Assembly (NCBI RefSeq): GCF_001540865.1
Contig: NC_033628.1
Span: 11,195,249 to 11,259,248 of the forward strand
Direction: 5' to 3'
DNA length: 64,000 bases
Source: Ananas comosus
Lineage: Eukaryota > Streptophyta > Magnoliopsida > Poales > Bromeliaceae
Positions within the stretch are counted from its first letter, which is position 1; each line of letters opens with the position of its first letter. The notes under the pieces were generated by a model. The model did no database searches and was not told where the DNA came from. It was given only the letters and a program-made list of their open reading frames with translations. Shown piece after piece: positions 33,518 through 45,345 of this stretch. Both the position numbers and the translations under genes were made by a program.

Positions 33518-34390
33518 CTAGAGGCTTAAGATGTTGAGAATTGAGACTCTACTTTGCACTAGTCGTCTAAAGAAGCACTCTAGTTCACTCTCTAGAGATT
33601 CAATTTTTGCCTCTACATTTCTCAGTTGATTTTGTGCCTTCATAACCTTGTCACCACTAGCATCTTTATTTAATAAGATCTCATGTGAAGTACCAAGATA
33701 TAGATCCTCATCTACATCCTCATTAGTACTACCACAAGCCACTTTTCGCTTACGCATCATCTTCGACACAAATGTCCACTTGCTCTCCTTCTGCCTCAGC
33801 CTTGGCTTGAACATGAGCGACAAGATCGAGCCGAGCAGAGCAATCGCAGCCTCGCTTGATTGTTTCATTGCTTTGACGACCATCGATATGTTGTCGTCCC
33901 CGCCAAGAAGATGTGATCCGCATTTGCTATGCATCTCCCTCGCAGCTTTGGAGCTCTTCGCGATATGCTTCATCTCCTTTTCTCTTCTCGAGCTAATGCA
34001 AGTGCGTAGCTTACATTCGATGGTTCTGTCGCCCCTTCTTCGAAGAGCCGATTGTAGGTCTTGGACATGCTCCTTTGTCGAAACCACCGCATCTTTTACG
34101 GCACCGCAGAGGTCGAGCAACACAATGGAGACCTCTAGTTCCTCCTCCAACCATTTGTTTTGGTCGGGTCGCAAGAGGGCTTGTCGGAGACTCGGCAAGC
34201 GAAGAAGCTCCTCAACACAATCATGGAGATGTCCAAGGCTTCTCAAACCGCCACTAATCTCATCTAGTGTTGTAGATGATGCTTGTAAAACTAAATGACT
34301 TGTCCTTTGAAGTGCTTCTTCGACTTTAACTAAAATAGGACGAGTTCTCGAGGGCAAGCTAATCGACCGAACATGGAAAGATTGATCCAT
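33518..34390 (-). CDS. DUF241 (BPS1-related) plant protein, tandem copy 2
   Basis: Single exon, 290 aa from the Met at 34390, chosen because it aligns with the paralogue's start (MDQSFHVRSISLPSRTRP); an in-frame Met eight codons earlier (34414) gives a 298-aa alternative. Shares with copy 1 the RSISLPSR motif, VEEALQRTSH, GLRSLGHLHDCVEELLRLP, the AMKD/AVKD helix with HVQDLQSALRR, a hydrophobic ALLGSILSLMFKPR stretch and the SRVSILNILSL C-terminus. Diverged enough (roughly half identical by eye) to be an old tandem duplicate under separate constraint. Function unknown, as for copy 1. Confidence 0.85.
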   Translation of the reverse strand: MDQSFHVRSISLPSRTRPILVKVEEALQRTSHLVLQASSTTLDEISGGLRSLGHLHDCVEELLRLPSLRQALLRPDQNKWLEEELEVSIVLLDLCGAVKDAVVSTKEHVQDLQSALRRRGDRTIECKLRTCISSRREKEMKHIAKSSKAAREMHSKCGSHLLGGDDNISMVVKAMKQSSEAAIALLGSILSLMFKPRLRQKESKWTFVSKMMRKRKVACGSTNEDVDEDLYLGTSHEILLNKDASGDKVMKAQNQLRNVEAKIESLESELECFFRRLVQSRVSILNILSL

Positions 34391-34480
34391 AGCTGCAGCA
34401 ACAACTTTGAGCAATGAGGAGTACTAGTGTCGATCGGAGTTCGGAGCAAAAGATGAACTTGGTCTGATCCTTGAGTTCAC

Positions 34481-34494
34481 TCCTACTTATATAG
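34481..34494 (-). promoter_or_regulatory. TATA box of DUF241 copy 2
   Basis: Minus strand TATATAAGTAGGAG, about 92 bases before the chosen ATG, identical over 14 bases to the block before copy 1. Nearby GATCCTTGAG/GATCCTCAAG is also shared. Confidence 0.65.
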
Positions 34495-34964
34495 ACCGAG
34501 AACGTACACCCGTGTACACGATCGATGATACAATTGACACTAGGAATCTATTGCCAGATAAGTCAGCATGTGCCATTGATGCAGGTCTCGGTTTCGATTC
34601 AATTTTCTTGTAGGCCTTCTGTCACACAAGTTCTGGTCACCATCCTTTCTTTGTTGTACCAAAGTGGTCTCAGAAGATGCATTTAGAGCATAATAAATGT
34701 GAAATGTGCTCATCAAGAACATTATTTTCATGCATGCATGTCTCCCCAATCTACCAACTCTTCAACATAAACAATTGCCTGCCATGGATATGGATTCAAA
34801 ACATTTTAGCTTGCTAACCACCTGACAAAGAGACACAAATTAATTAAAATAAATGAATAACCATACTGCACATATGACTAGAAATTAATAACCCTTACAG
34901 ATATTTCATGAATCACGGTAAAATTTGATGATCCTTCTAGATAGAAGTTATTTCAGAAGCCTAG

Positions 34965-35040
34965 TCATCGGTCACTTCTAGCGCAAATGACAAAATATTT
35001 TATAGTTGATATGTGAGGGTCCAAATTCAAAGCCTTTACA
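34965..35040 (+). mobile_element. 5' fragment of the SINE
   Basis: CTAGCGCAAATGACAAAAT followed by AGGGTCCAAATTCAAAGCC corresponds to the A and B boxes of the SINE family; the 3' half is missing. Confidence 0.5.
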
Positions 35041-35265
35041 TGTTCATATATACCATCTAAGCTCAAGATGTTTTAAATTGTTCATTAATTTAATTTTTAG
35101 AATTCACTACAGAGAATACTAATGTACATTTCTTAGCACAGTTAAGGAGAAGAGCCATAGTTTGTAGTGTTCCCTAACCCATGGTAAGGTTATGCATGAA
35201 CCTATAGATTATTATATGTTATGCTAGCTCTATTACTAATTAAACTCTTGGTTAAGATTAGGCAG

Positions 35266-35417
35266 TAGCTTTTTTGAGATGAAGGTAGCATGCTACCCGT
35301 TTCATATATTTCATTTAGAAATAAACTTCGCTGGAAATGTGAATCAACTAGCATTCGAATTTGGGTCTTGGGTACCAACCACCAAGCCCTTTTGCCACTT
35401 GCGCTAGGGATGGTCGG
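35266..35417 (-). mobile_element. tRNA-derived SINE with 13-bp TSD
   Basis: Minus-strand copy: poly-T end at 35270, GGTAGCATGCTACC near it, B-box CATTCGAATTTGGG complement and A-box CACTTGCGCTAGGG complement. A perfect 13-bp duplication TAAGATTAGGCAG flanks it (35253-35265 and 35418-35430). The best-preserved copy in the window. Confidence 0.9.
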
Positions 35418-35526
35418 TAAGATTAGGCAGATGTTACGGATGTTTGGGGACATTACTAAAGCAAAATAAGTTATTATTATATTATCTCATTTCAACATCC
35501 AAAAATATATTATAGTTTGAAAATAT

Positions 35527-35647
35527 TGATTGTCCCTAATACAAGTGGCAAAGGATTTAGTGGTTGGTATCTGAGGTCTGAAGTTCGAATCCTAATTTAA
35601 TTTACATTTTAAGCGGGTAGCATATTACCTTTCTCTCTAAAAAAAAA
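35527..35647 (+). mobile_element. SINE copy, shortened
   Basis: Plus-strand copy starting TGTCCCTAATACAAGTGGCA and ending GGGTAGCATATTACC then TTTCTCTCTA and an A-run. About 35 bp of the middle are missing compared with other copies. Confidence 0.7.
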
Positions 35648-35651
35648 TTAA

Positions 35652-35813
35652 TTTTTTTTTCTTTTTTGAGGGAAAGATAATATGTTATGTCTTGTTCATT
35701 TATTTTTAGAGATAAATTTAGCGAATGCTAAAAATATTAATTAAATTTCGCACTTAAGACTCGGGTTTATCAATCATTAAATTCTTTACCACTTATGTTA
35801 GGGACAATCGGTG
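35652..35813 (-). mobile_element. SINE copy, tail to tail with its neighbour
   Basis: Minus-strand copy beginning with T-runs and TTGAGGGAAAGATAATATG and ending ATGTTAGGGACAATC. Its tail directly adjoins the tail of 35527-35647, repeating the arrangement seen at 23 kb. Confidence 0.65.
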
Positions 35814-36189
35814 ACCAATATATTATTTTTATCTCATATTTTTTTTTGCTTTCTTTATGTTATTATTATCATACATATTTATTCACCCTTAAACGCCACT
35901 TAAACTTTAAAATTGAATAGCGTTGGTGGGGTCAAAAAAAAAAAGAAAAAAAAAANAAAAAAAGAAGCCTACAAACCGAATTGTCATTAATAAATTTACG
36001 GGCAAAGTTGGAGCACGGCTGGTCTTATCTTATCCGCACGATCATTGCAGTAAAAGTTACCAACGTGATCATCCCTTACACTGTACGTGATGTTAAGCAC
36101 CACCACAGCGTCCGTGACCTTTATTTGTCCCAGCGCCGGGCTCTCCTGTTCCCTAGGCTAAAACTACCATTCTCCTCGAGCACGTATAT

Positions 36190-36190
36190 G

Positions 36191-36250
<60 letters not shown>
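36190..36250. repeat. Compound (TA)n(CA)n microsatellite
   Basis: Roughly 11 TA then 19 CA units, upstream of the polygalacturonase gene. Confidence 0.95.
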
Positions 36251-36252
<2 letters not shown>

Positions 36253-36274
36253 TATATAAATACACATGCATCCT

Positions 36275-36280
36275 TATAAA
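36275..36280 (+). promoter_or_regulatory. Probable TATA box of the polygalacturonase gene
   Basis: TATAAA 51 bases before the ATG at 36331, giving a leader of about 25 bases. An alternative ATATAAAT lies at 36253-36260. Confidence 0.4.
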
Positions 36281-36330
36281 TCAATCAAATAAACCTGTTT
36301 CGCTTCCTCAACGAAGCGCCCCTCTTCAAT

Positions 36331-39300
36331 ATGCCATGCTCTCTCTTTGTTTCTGCGGTCCCGAATTTGGTGGTTCTCGGTTTTCTATTCCTGAACTGGT
36401 TTTTCGTAGATCTCACGCTGCTGCAGCATAAGCCTTCTCGTGGTAATCAATCAAATTCTTTTACCTGATTACTTCTATATAATCTGTGCATGTAAGTGTT
36501 TTTCTCTGCATGCATGCATGTCAACTTGAGCATGCATATATGGAGGCCCTAGATGGTCGCTAATAGGTGAAAGTAGTGTTCCGGCCGTTCGATGAAAGGC
36601 AGGGTCGATCTCGACCGTTGGTCATTCAAACTGAGTTTTATTGTTCATTTCGTTAATAAATTTAGCAGTGGAGAATGATCCTTTCCCATCTTTATGCGGA
36701 CGTCGTTTTATTAAAGGGGGTGTGTGGTTCTCCAAGAACATTTCCAAAAAATAGCTACGGACTAAAGTTTTATTTCAGGAAAAGTAGTTTTTTTAGATTG
36801 TATGAAAATTTTTTTATTTATTTTCCAATCTTTTTTTCTGAAAAAAACTATAGAAAATATTTTCCCAAAATATAGTTTATCACGATTTTCTTAGAAATGG
36901 AACAACCTCGTAATAGTTTTACTTTTAAATCTGCGGAGTGTAGATTTGGGTCCAAATCGACCCATTATTTGCTATGGCCTAAAAAACCTGAGACCCCTGA
37001 GAAAATCCAAAGTTTAACGGGCCAGTCGAGCCCACCCAGTTTTTCTCTTTTTTTTTTTTAAGTGCATAGGCTTATTAATGCTAAAGTGACAACATTAATT
37101 ATACATTTATACTACGAAGATATACTTAGATTACACAAGATGCAATGCCATCCTAGATAACACAGACACTTCTACATTGTTGGTGTGCGGGAGTGGCGTC
37201 GATGTCGAGCGCAATTCCCAAATGGATACTTCATGGATGTGCCCATTCCCTGTCCTGTATCCTCTTACTCGTTCTTCACGCATTCATCATGTCTCTGTTT
37301 TATATCCCTCGCGATCATGCTTATCCAGTGCGAATTCAAAGTACGTAAATTGTATTTTTCACTACATGCAAGCTATATAAGAGAACATAAGACATTAATT
37401 TTTCTACTTCTTGTACAGTGTGTTAAGTGATATTTGGAGTAAATATTAACTTCTTTATAGTGTATTGCTAATTCTTTAAGTTAAAAGTATACTGATCTTG
37501 CATTCTAAGTTAATACAAGTGCTTTCTAGTTTTATATATCTACTAACGCAGAAGAATCTATTGCTCTTTACAAGTAAGAAAACAATAGTGAGAATGTTAT
37601 TACTGTGCAAAATTAATAAGACTATACTCTTCTCCCAAAAATTACGGTATTTACGAGTCGTGTTTCCATATCCTATTTTTAAAAAAAATTTGAGTTTTCA
37701 TGTCCAAGTTGTGTCGTCTCCAGTATCCCATGTTCATATAACTTAGTAAGATGAGCCCAAACTCTGCATAATGTTATATTCATTAATTAATTAACTATTT
37801 TCCTTTTTCACATGTATCAGTTCCAGCTATTGCTAGTGTAGTTACTGAGGAAAACACAACACAATTCAATGTTCTTGACTTTGGAGCAGTCGGCGACGGC
37901 ATAACAGATGATTCCCAGGTAATTTTATATGCGTCGCATGTACGATTACAAATAATTTTGATAGTTCCTTAGAGAGGGATTTTACTTTTAATTAAAAAAA
38001 AACTGTTATGGGTTCTCGATTAGCCGAATTTTGAAGCTCTTCAATAGCTACACTGCGACGTTAATTACAGGCTTATATATCTTGATTGATGATTTTGTAG
38101 TGATTTTTATGAATATATAGAAGCGCATATGACTCAAATTGCTTCTCTAAGTTCAGCTTCATATTCATATATAGAGCAGGCTTTCTTAAGTGCATGGAAT
38201 GCAACTTGTGGGACAACCACAGGCCTTTCAACATTCATCGTTCCGAGTGACAAAATATTTCTTCTTAAACCCCTAACATTCAAGGGCCCATGCAATTCCA
38301 GCTACGTCGACGTCCAGGTTCGTAATCATAACATCAAAAACTACTCATCAGTTTTCGCTTATTCAGTAATGCTCTTTGTACAGTAATTTCTAATTGTTAC
38401 TTTTTGACTCCTTATGTTCTAAAAGATTGCTGGGACTCTTATACCACCTGACACTCCAAGCACATGGAAGGGCATAGATGCCTCTCTGTGGCTTCAGTTT
38501 GCTTCTGTGGATGGACTCACTTTGAGTGGTTCAGGTCGCTTAAATGGCCGCGGATATAATTGGTGGCAGCAATCTTGCAGAATAAATCATACAGAGGTGC
38601 TTATGCAGAATTAGTACTACTATCCAAATCAGGATGTTAGTAAATGCCATAGTGATAATTATACTTTTTTTGTTTATGTTTATGTTTATGTTTATTTCAT
38701 TTCAATGCAGGGGTGCACCAAATTAGCTCCGACGGTTAGTATCGCCTCCAAATAGTATAAAATCCTCTTAATGCATCTTTTGTTTTTATGATCTTGAGGA
38801 TCTACTAATTATGTCAGGCTATAAGATTCGTCAGGTGTACAGACGTGGTCGTCAGCAATCTAAATCTCGCAGATAGTCCGCAGACGCATGTGTTGATTCA
38901 TGGCAGCCGAAGAGTTACCGTGACAAACCTCAAGATTACAGCCCCAGCTCACAGTCCAAACACGGACGGCATTCACATCCAATCCTCTCAGCATGTCGCG
39001 ATTCAGAACACAATTATAGGGACAGGTAATTCACTATGAAAGTAATTCAAAACGAAAGCAAAAAAAAAAAGGAAAAGAAAAATATACAACACCTCTTTTC
39101 CGATTTGTCTTGCTATGGACCTCAGGTGATGATTGTATATCCGTCGGAGATAACACTTACAATATTGTGATCCAAGGGATTGCGTGCGGGCCAGGCCATG
39201 GTATAAGGTTGGTGTCTCTTAGATTACGATCATTTCTCTCTTTTTTTGAGCGAAATAACTCCCATTTTTGTCACTACAAAACAAAGATCATGTTGCTACA

Positions 39301-40142
39301 TTTGTTCAAATGCAGTGTTAATTCTAAATGAAGTGTATGCGTTATGTTTAATTACATTAATCTACACGCCAAAAAATAATCATGTTCAATCAAGCTAAGA
39401 GACTAGGCGTGAGATGTATGATTTTTTCCCTTTTCCCTGATGTTTCTTTACAGTGTTGGGAGCTTAGGAAGGGGAGGGTCTAATGTTTCCGTTGAAGAAA
39501 TTCACGTTTCCTTCGCCAAGTTATTCAACACGACAAATGGTGTAAGGATCAAAACATGGCAGGTAATCCTTTAAGTAACTAATGTGCCAGTCGATTAACG
39601 GTACACGCTTATTTTAATTTATAACAGAGTGATGAAAAGTACGAGGAGTATTTATCCGCTATAATTTGTGTAGGGAGGAACTGGATACGCAAAGTCTATA
39701 TCATTTGATCGTATTAACTTCAACAATGTGCAGAACCCGATCATCATCGATCAATATTACTGCGATGTTCGCCACAGATGCGCTAACCAGGTACATTACT
39801 TTTTATTGATCATATGATGAACACTAATTTAGAATTAAAACGTTTACCTATTCTAAAAGAAGGGAAACTTTGCTGCAAATGTAGCTTAACTCATTGTGTT
39901 ATATGAAGACCAATGCAGTGCAAATAAGCAATGTAACATACTCATACCTCTCCGGGACTTCGAAGACCGATGTTGCGATAAGCCTCAACTGCAGTCAAAG
40001 CGTCGCCTGCACCGGAATGCACTTCAAGAATGTAAACATTACCGCGGCGTCATCGGGAAGAGATGTGCAGTCCTTCTGCATTAATGCTCATGGAGACAGC
40101 AAAGGAGATGTCCACCCAGATATGGCATGTCTCAGCATGTGA
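36331..40142 (+). CDS. Secreted polygalacturonase (GH28)
   Basis: Ten exons with consistent phases and GT-AG borders: 36331-36442, 37821-37918, 38180-38317, 38426-38596, 38711-38734, 38818-39025, 39126-39207, 39454-39562, 39674-39790, 39909-40142; 1293 nt, 430 aa. Exon 1 codes a hydrophobic signal peptide ([19 protein letters not shown]). The mature part starts with [18 protein letters not shown] and contains all GH28 motifs: NTDG (229-232), GDDC (251-254), GHG (274-276) and RIK (309-311), so the catalytic Asp residues and the His are present. It hydrolyses the alpha-1,4-galacturonan backbone of pectin in the cell wall (EC 3.2.1.15 or exo-type), acting in pollen, fruit softening, abscission or cell separation. 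No propeptide is obvious. The last acceptor (39908, TATATGAAG) has a weak pyrimidine tract but keeps the frame and gives the conserved [11 protein letters not shown]. Intron 1 is 1.4 kb. Confidence 0.9.
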
Positions 40143-41019
40143 AATATTATCAATGTAAATAATCCTCTTGTTATCGGATATTTGAATTTGCGACTCATTC
40201 ATTTATTTCAAAGTTAGCTCGTGGCTTACGTTCTCAGGCCTAGATTGGTCAAAATATGAATTTTTTGAGCCTTTCAAAAGATGAAAAAAAAAAGAGGCTA
40301 AAATACAAAAAACTTTCCTATCAAAACCTAATTTTTCACTTTCCCTCCTGTCATTTAAAAATCTACAATTTGCCTTCTTGTAAAATGAAAAATATTCACA
40401 GTGGGTACGGTGTAAACTGTGACGATAAAATGACTATTTTGCCTCTCATTATTTTGCCCCCTCACCATATTTACAGAAGAGAAGACTGAAAATATTTTTG
40501 GCATAAAAAATATATAATAATATTTTATAAACGGAATCCTAACGGATTTACCCACACAAAGAGGCTTGAATTTGTGACCTCAAAATAGGTTATCAGACAT
40601 CTTATCACTAGATTACCAACAGTTAATCACTCAAAAGGCAGTTCTACTGGGAGGGGTTATTGGAAAGAAAATCCACCGCACGTGTAACACCTCCGATTTT
40701 GCAAGTTACGCCCCCTCATTTTTGCTGTAAATGCGAACTAGGTTTTGAACTTATAATCTCCGGTATCAATCATTAAGCGCTTAACCAACTGTATTAAGTA
40801 TGGTGGGTCCGATATTTTGTATAAATATAGCTTATTAGATTTAATTTCGCATAAATTTTACACAACATATCTATTGCAGAGGAGACTTTCTAGTATTCGT
40901 GGTCGTGTGGTGGATAGAGTGACAAAAGCTACGGGCCGGGCCAAATAAGGCCCGGTCTGCCCTGTCCTGACCCAGTATTATTACTATTTTTTCAATTTTG
41001 TTACGAAGAAAAATACTAA
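40143..41019. other. Intergenic, with tRNA-like repeat relics
   Basis: 40545-40640 and 40725-40805, read on the minus strand, carry B-box-like GGTCACAAATTCAAGCC and AAGTTCAAAACCTAG preceded by A-box-like words, so they may be old SINE-type relics. No gene seen. Confidence 0.4.
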
Positions 41020-41245
41020 AGCTTAGTTTGGTATTGTGGCCTATCTAACGCTGTTAGAAAAAATGGAGTTGAGAAAAAAATATATAGAAATATGTTTCTG
41101 CGTTCTCCAGTAAAACCGCAGAAAATATATCATAACTGACTCGATATACGGAAAGCAATATTACGCACAGAAGCAAACAGAATACTTTTCCAACTTACTT
41201 TCTCACCGTACATAACGTAATCTCTCCGCAATCTCAAACGAAGTA
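41020..41245. mobile_element. Tourist-like MITE, family D copy 1
   Basis: Left end AGCTTAGTTTGGTATTGTGG, right end the complement of TACTTCGTTTGAGATTGCGG, flanked by TAA (41017-41019 and 41246-41248). Reverse-oriented match to 58873-59097 through shared words such as ATATGTTTCTGCGTTCT and GTAATCTCTCCGCAAT. Confidence 0.7.
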
Positions 41246-41249
41246 TAAG

Positions 41250-41345
41250 AATCTGTTTGGCATTGCAACTCATGTAACACTGATAAATAAAATAAAGTTG
41301 AGACCCGTAGCAAATCCAATATAACGGCAGTAGGATTTAATGATC
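41250..41345. mobile_element. Truncated second copy of MITE family D
   Basis: CTGTTTGGCATTGCAACTC, then a TAACACTGATAAATAAAAT-like segment and AGTTGAGA, repeats the left arm of the neighbouring element in the same orientation. No right end. Confidence 0.5.
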
Positions 41346-41399
41346 CCACTGTATATAATTACAAGAAAGGCCTTACGATCTTTTTATATTTTGTTCCCA

Positions 41400-41750
41400 T
41401 AATGTTGACCCCAAAATGGGGTCAACGAATAAGACGTAGAAGCACCATCCTCTTCGTCCGGTGAGTCAGGCAAGTGGGCCCCCTCCACACTTCCGTACAA
41501 AAGTGGACCCCACCTGCAAAATTCCCGAACGGTGCCACGTCATAGGCTCCCGACAAGTAAACAATAACGGCGGTGGGGAGGGAACGGAAACTATCGGCGC
41601 AGTTGATTGAAGTCGTCGCGTCCTCCCCATCCCCCGGAAGACTTCTTCCGCGCCTGGGTCGCTGCCGTTGACTCCAGTCCAGTCTGCGCTCCCCACTACG
41701 GAGGAAACTTGGCAGAAGGAGCAACACAAGCACAAGCAATCTTTTTTATT
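41400..41750. other. GC-rich island without a gene, with a palindromic W-box
   Basis: Composition changes sharply from the AT-rich flanks. It starts with a perfect palindrome (41404-41426; arms GTTGACCCC and GGGGTCAAC around AAAAT) containing two opposed TTGAC W-box cores, and includes CCACGTCAT (41535-41543). Open frames of about 90-105 codons on the minus strand show no domain. It may be a relic promoter or first exon of a lost gene. Confidence 0.45.
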
Positions 41751-43702
41751 TGGAATTAACTTCGTACGCGTTTCCTACCTACATAGTAAATAATAAATAT
41801 ATTTTTATAAATTTTAATTTTTATATATTATTTTTATAAAAATTTTGATATTTTCGAATATATTCCTGTCGTTAGAATTTGTTAGAAAAATTCAGTTAAC
41901 CATAAGTTAAATAATTAACATGGTTAGTTTTTGACATTTTTATCTCTCCTATTTGTGACGACAAAATTGAAAATATAAACGGTTCTCTAATGGTAATAAA
42001 TCAAAATGACATATTTAAAAATATAAAAATTTTTACAGAAATAATATAAAAAGGTTAAACTTTATAGGAATATATTTGTCATTCACTATATTTGTAGAGA
42101 GATATATAAAATTAACCCTTTTATTTTTTTAATAAAAAAATAGTAAATAAATAAATAAGAAACCAGAAAAAGAGGACTTCATTGAAAGCTGCTCAGCACT
42201 ATTGTGTCAAAAAGGAATCGTGCATTTTATTTTTTCGACGAAACTGTAAAAAATAATATTTAATTTGACTTATGAAAGTAAACAGAAAATTTTTGGTCCC
42301 TGCATAGAGCCTTTGGGTTATTAATTAGCTTAATTTGTGTTTAGTGTTGCGTCACAGCCTTTGGGTTTTGAAGTGGAGCACTAACTTAGGGCTTTGCTCC
42401 AATAGGGCTACGGTTTATGATAAAGTAGGGCGGATCAAATTGTATTTAGGATATCAAATCATCTCCAAGTCATCACATGAGACATTTTATCTTTGAATTT
42501 TGGGATGCCATTACATAAGATTGGAAGAAATGCCAGAGGGAGGTGTCATTAATTAATGGACGATTCAGATAAAATTCTGTTTCTAATTTCAATCTTAAAT
42601 GCCAATATTACGGAAATGTACTTGAACCTAAGCGAGGCTGATTTAGTTGAATGTTAACCAATGATTAAAGTGCCGTGGTATGGAATTGTATCGAAAATTT
42701 ATCGATACGGTACATACGGTGCATGCCAGACTGTACTTATACGTGTCAGTCATAAAAAAATATATATATATATACCGATATATAATTGCATAAAACTAAT
42801 TGCTTATTATATATATATTTTTATCAAGTCTTTTGAACTTTGTTGAGAAAATTATTTATTAATTTTTAGAAAAAGAGAGTTTTGAATTATTTCATCTATA
42901 TGAGAATTATATCGTGTCGATACGTTGATACAGCTTGCACCGATGGACACTGAAATTCTTGATGTCGACTCAATGAAAGTTTTTCTCATTTTTCCGTAAA
43001 GCCTTTAGGGTGTAAGAGTAAAATATTTACCGGAAGAAAAGAATGAATAAATTGAACATAGTATCAAAGTGCTATTGTTTTTCACAACAGCTGTCAGAGA
43101 GCAATGTTTTAGTTATTTGTTTGGCACATTTCACAACAATAAAAGAAAATTAAACGTGTTCTTTCATTGATTAAGACATTTTGGGATACAATATTCCAAA
43201 AGGCTATCACCTGCTATTCTTCACCCAATAAAAAAAAAAAAAAGAAAAAAAAAATCAAGCGCTTTACCACAAATTAATATCAATATTTCAATTTACTTTA
43301 TTAAATTGAAAACGAAAAATCTACACATCTATATTTTGTTGATTGGCATTGTGTTTACACCAAAGAAGATGGCATAATTTTCGTGGTTTGTTAAATAATA
43401 GTCAAAAAAAATTGTCTTATGTAATAATGTAATTAGCCATCAAACTAGAAGCTACGTATAACTAACTTTTAGACTTCATATCAAAATTGTGCACTCAATG
43501 ACCCTTGACTTGTTATATTTGATGATGCTAATTTCTAACTTTTACTTGGTCCAAAATATATTTCCCAGGACCACTCCTAGGCAGTGCTTGGTTCCAAAAT
43601 AAGGGCGGAATAAGTCGTTGTTCCCTTTTTTGTTTCCAGACGTCGTGTTTGGTACTCGAGAACAGTAGTTCTCGGGTTCTGAAATAAGCTGGTATAATAT
43701 TA
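41751..43702. other. AT-rich intergenic region
   Basis: No gene and no element with clear borders. 43570-43700 contains a GTGCTTGGTTCCAAAATA-type MITE-like end whose partner was not found with confidence. Confidence 0.5.
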
Positions 43703-44262
43703 AAACTGATGTTCGAGTAGGACTACTATATTATTATGAGTATTGGCCTTTCGTACTCATAAGTTGTTTTCGATGATGGTGCTTCCGAATCGACGATCCA
43801 CTCCGTTAAATATAATCTAGAGTATTTGAAACTTCTAGAAAATAAATTTCGTAATTTTTTGAAATCATAATAAAGTCCATCACGCGGGCATAAAATGAAC
43901 GGTCAAAATCGGACGATGTCTTAAAAATAGATGATCAGATCTTTCAATTTAAGATTGGAGTTATTGATCTTTATCTAGATAGTGAATAGAATTTTCTATC
44001 AAAAATTCAACATATTCGGATTCTTTTGCACCGTTAAACTAGCAAGTATTCCATACCGGCCGTTAAAAATTGTCAATTTTGTGAGCTTTTGATCGTAAGG
44101 TAAATGATGTCGAAAAATTATAAAATTTGATTTCTAGATGTTTCAAATGCTCTAGATAACGTTTAACGGTATGGATCGTCGATTCGGAAGCTCTATCATC
44201 GAAAACAACTTATTAGTATGAGGGCGATCGTACTGATAATAGTATAGTAGCCGGACTCCCGA
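43703..44262. mobile_element. Long inverted-repeat MITE
   Basis: The left arm (AGTAGGACTACTATATTATT, then AAGTTGTTTTCGATGATGGT, then TTCCGAATCGACGATCC) pairs with the reverse complement of the right arm (GAGTCCGGCTACTATACTAT, then TTGTTTTCGATGATAGAGCT, then TTCCGAATCGACGATCC). Arms are about 150 bp; the middle has ACGGTCAAAATC-type unique DNA. A fragment of the right arm is nested at 5935-6080. No transposase. Confidence 0.7.
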
Positions 44263-45345
44263 TGTTCTACCAATTTTCCTAAAGTAAGTTTGTTGTAAGG
44301 TGAGAACAAGATTAATTAAAGTTTAAATTTAATTTTAATTATGGTATTAAATTATTAATTAATCTAATTAATATATTTAAATTATTATTTATTGCTTAAA
44401 TAATAAAATAATTTATTTATTTATTATTTATAATTAATTATTAATAATTGAATATATGTATCCATAAACTTACTAATATTTATATTGATCAACTATTAAT
44501 ATTTCTATTAATTTTTTTTTACTAGTTATCTAGCTAAAATAATTTACTAACTAATTAAAAAGTCAATTTTTTATAATTAATTAATTAATTAGTATAATTT
44601 TATTATCTTATATAATATTTATAGCTAATAAATTTATTAAATTATTAAATTATTTTTAAGTAATATTTTAATGTTAATTAATTAGATAAAATAATTTTAA
44701 GTTAAAATTATAACTCTTATTCCGATTTATCTTATTCTTAGGAGCAATCCAATTTTAATCCTCCGAATATAAAATTGATCTAATTCCTGTTTATATATGA
44801 ATTTGTATCTATTTCTGAAATAAACGGTTCTTATATCCGAACAAAATGCAGCCTTTAACTATTATCTGGATTTTGTTTTTTTTTTTTTTTTGAGAAAAAG
44901 ATAGCACGCTACCCGTTTCATTCATTAAAATGGTAAACTCAGCTACAGGGGTGAGGCAACATGGCCTCGGGGTTATCTGGATTTTGTTAAATGTGAGAAT
45001 GGGTCTACAATTTTGATGCTTCGCTATCAAGAGGTCACGGGAGTAGTCTATGCTTACGACAAAATTTGGTTGTGAGAATTTTGAGTCTACATATTCAGTG
45101 ATCAGAGTCAATCAATTTGACTAGCAATAGCCACGAGAACTGGGAGGGTTTGGAAAATATTGTCCAGGTCGTGATAAGAGAACACGAGATATATTGGGGA
45201 TGATTATTATTCGTTGATGCTTCGGTCATCAAGCATGCAATTACATCAGAATCATTTATCCGATGCTGCATCACATGTATATTCGGTTTGGGGTTTGATT
45301 CTTTCGCCGAAAATAAAGAGGAATGAAGTGATTTTCGACAATGAT
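44263..45345. other. Very AT-rich spacer with a SINE tail relic
   Basis: 44290-44720 is almost wholly A and T. 44879-44975 resembles the 3' half of the SINE on the minus strand (TTTTTTGAGAAAAAGATAGC, then ACGCTACCCGTTTCATTC). No gene. Confidence 0.5.

Noticed and set aside
33648..34298. 216-codon plus-strand open frame.
   Set aside because: Antisense shadow of DUF241 copy 2; Ser/Leu-rich composition is the complement of the real gene's codons.
36190..36250. Considered as a short CRISPR-like or regulatory array.
   Set aside because: Simple dinucleotide microsatellite; CRISPR arrays are not expected in a plant nuclear genome and no spaced repeats exist here.
42661..42846. Open frame around repeated GTATCGATACGG-like words.
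   Set aside because: Low-complexity AT-rich tail with no protein features; the words look like drifting repeat DNA.
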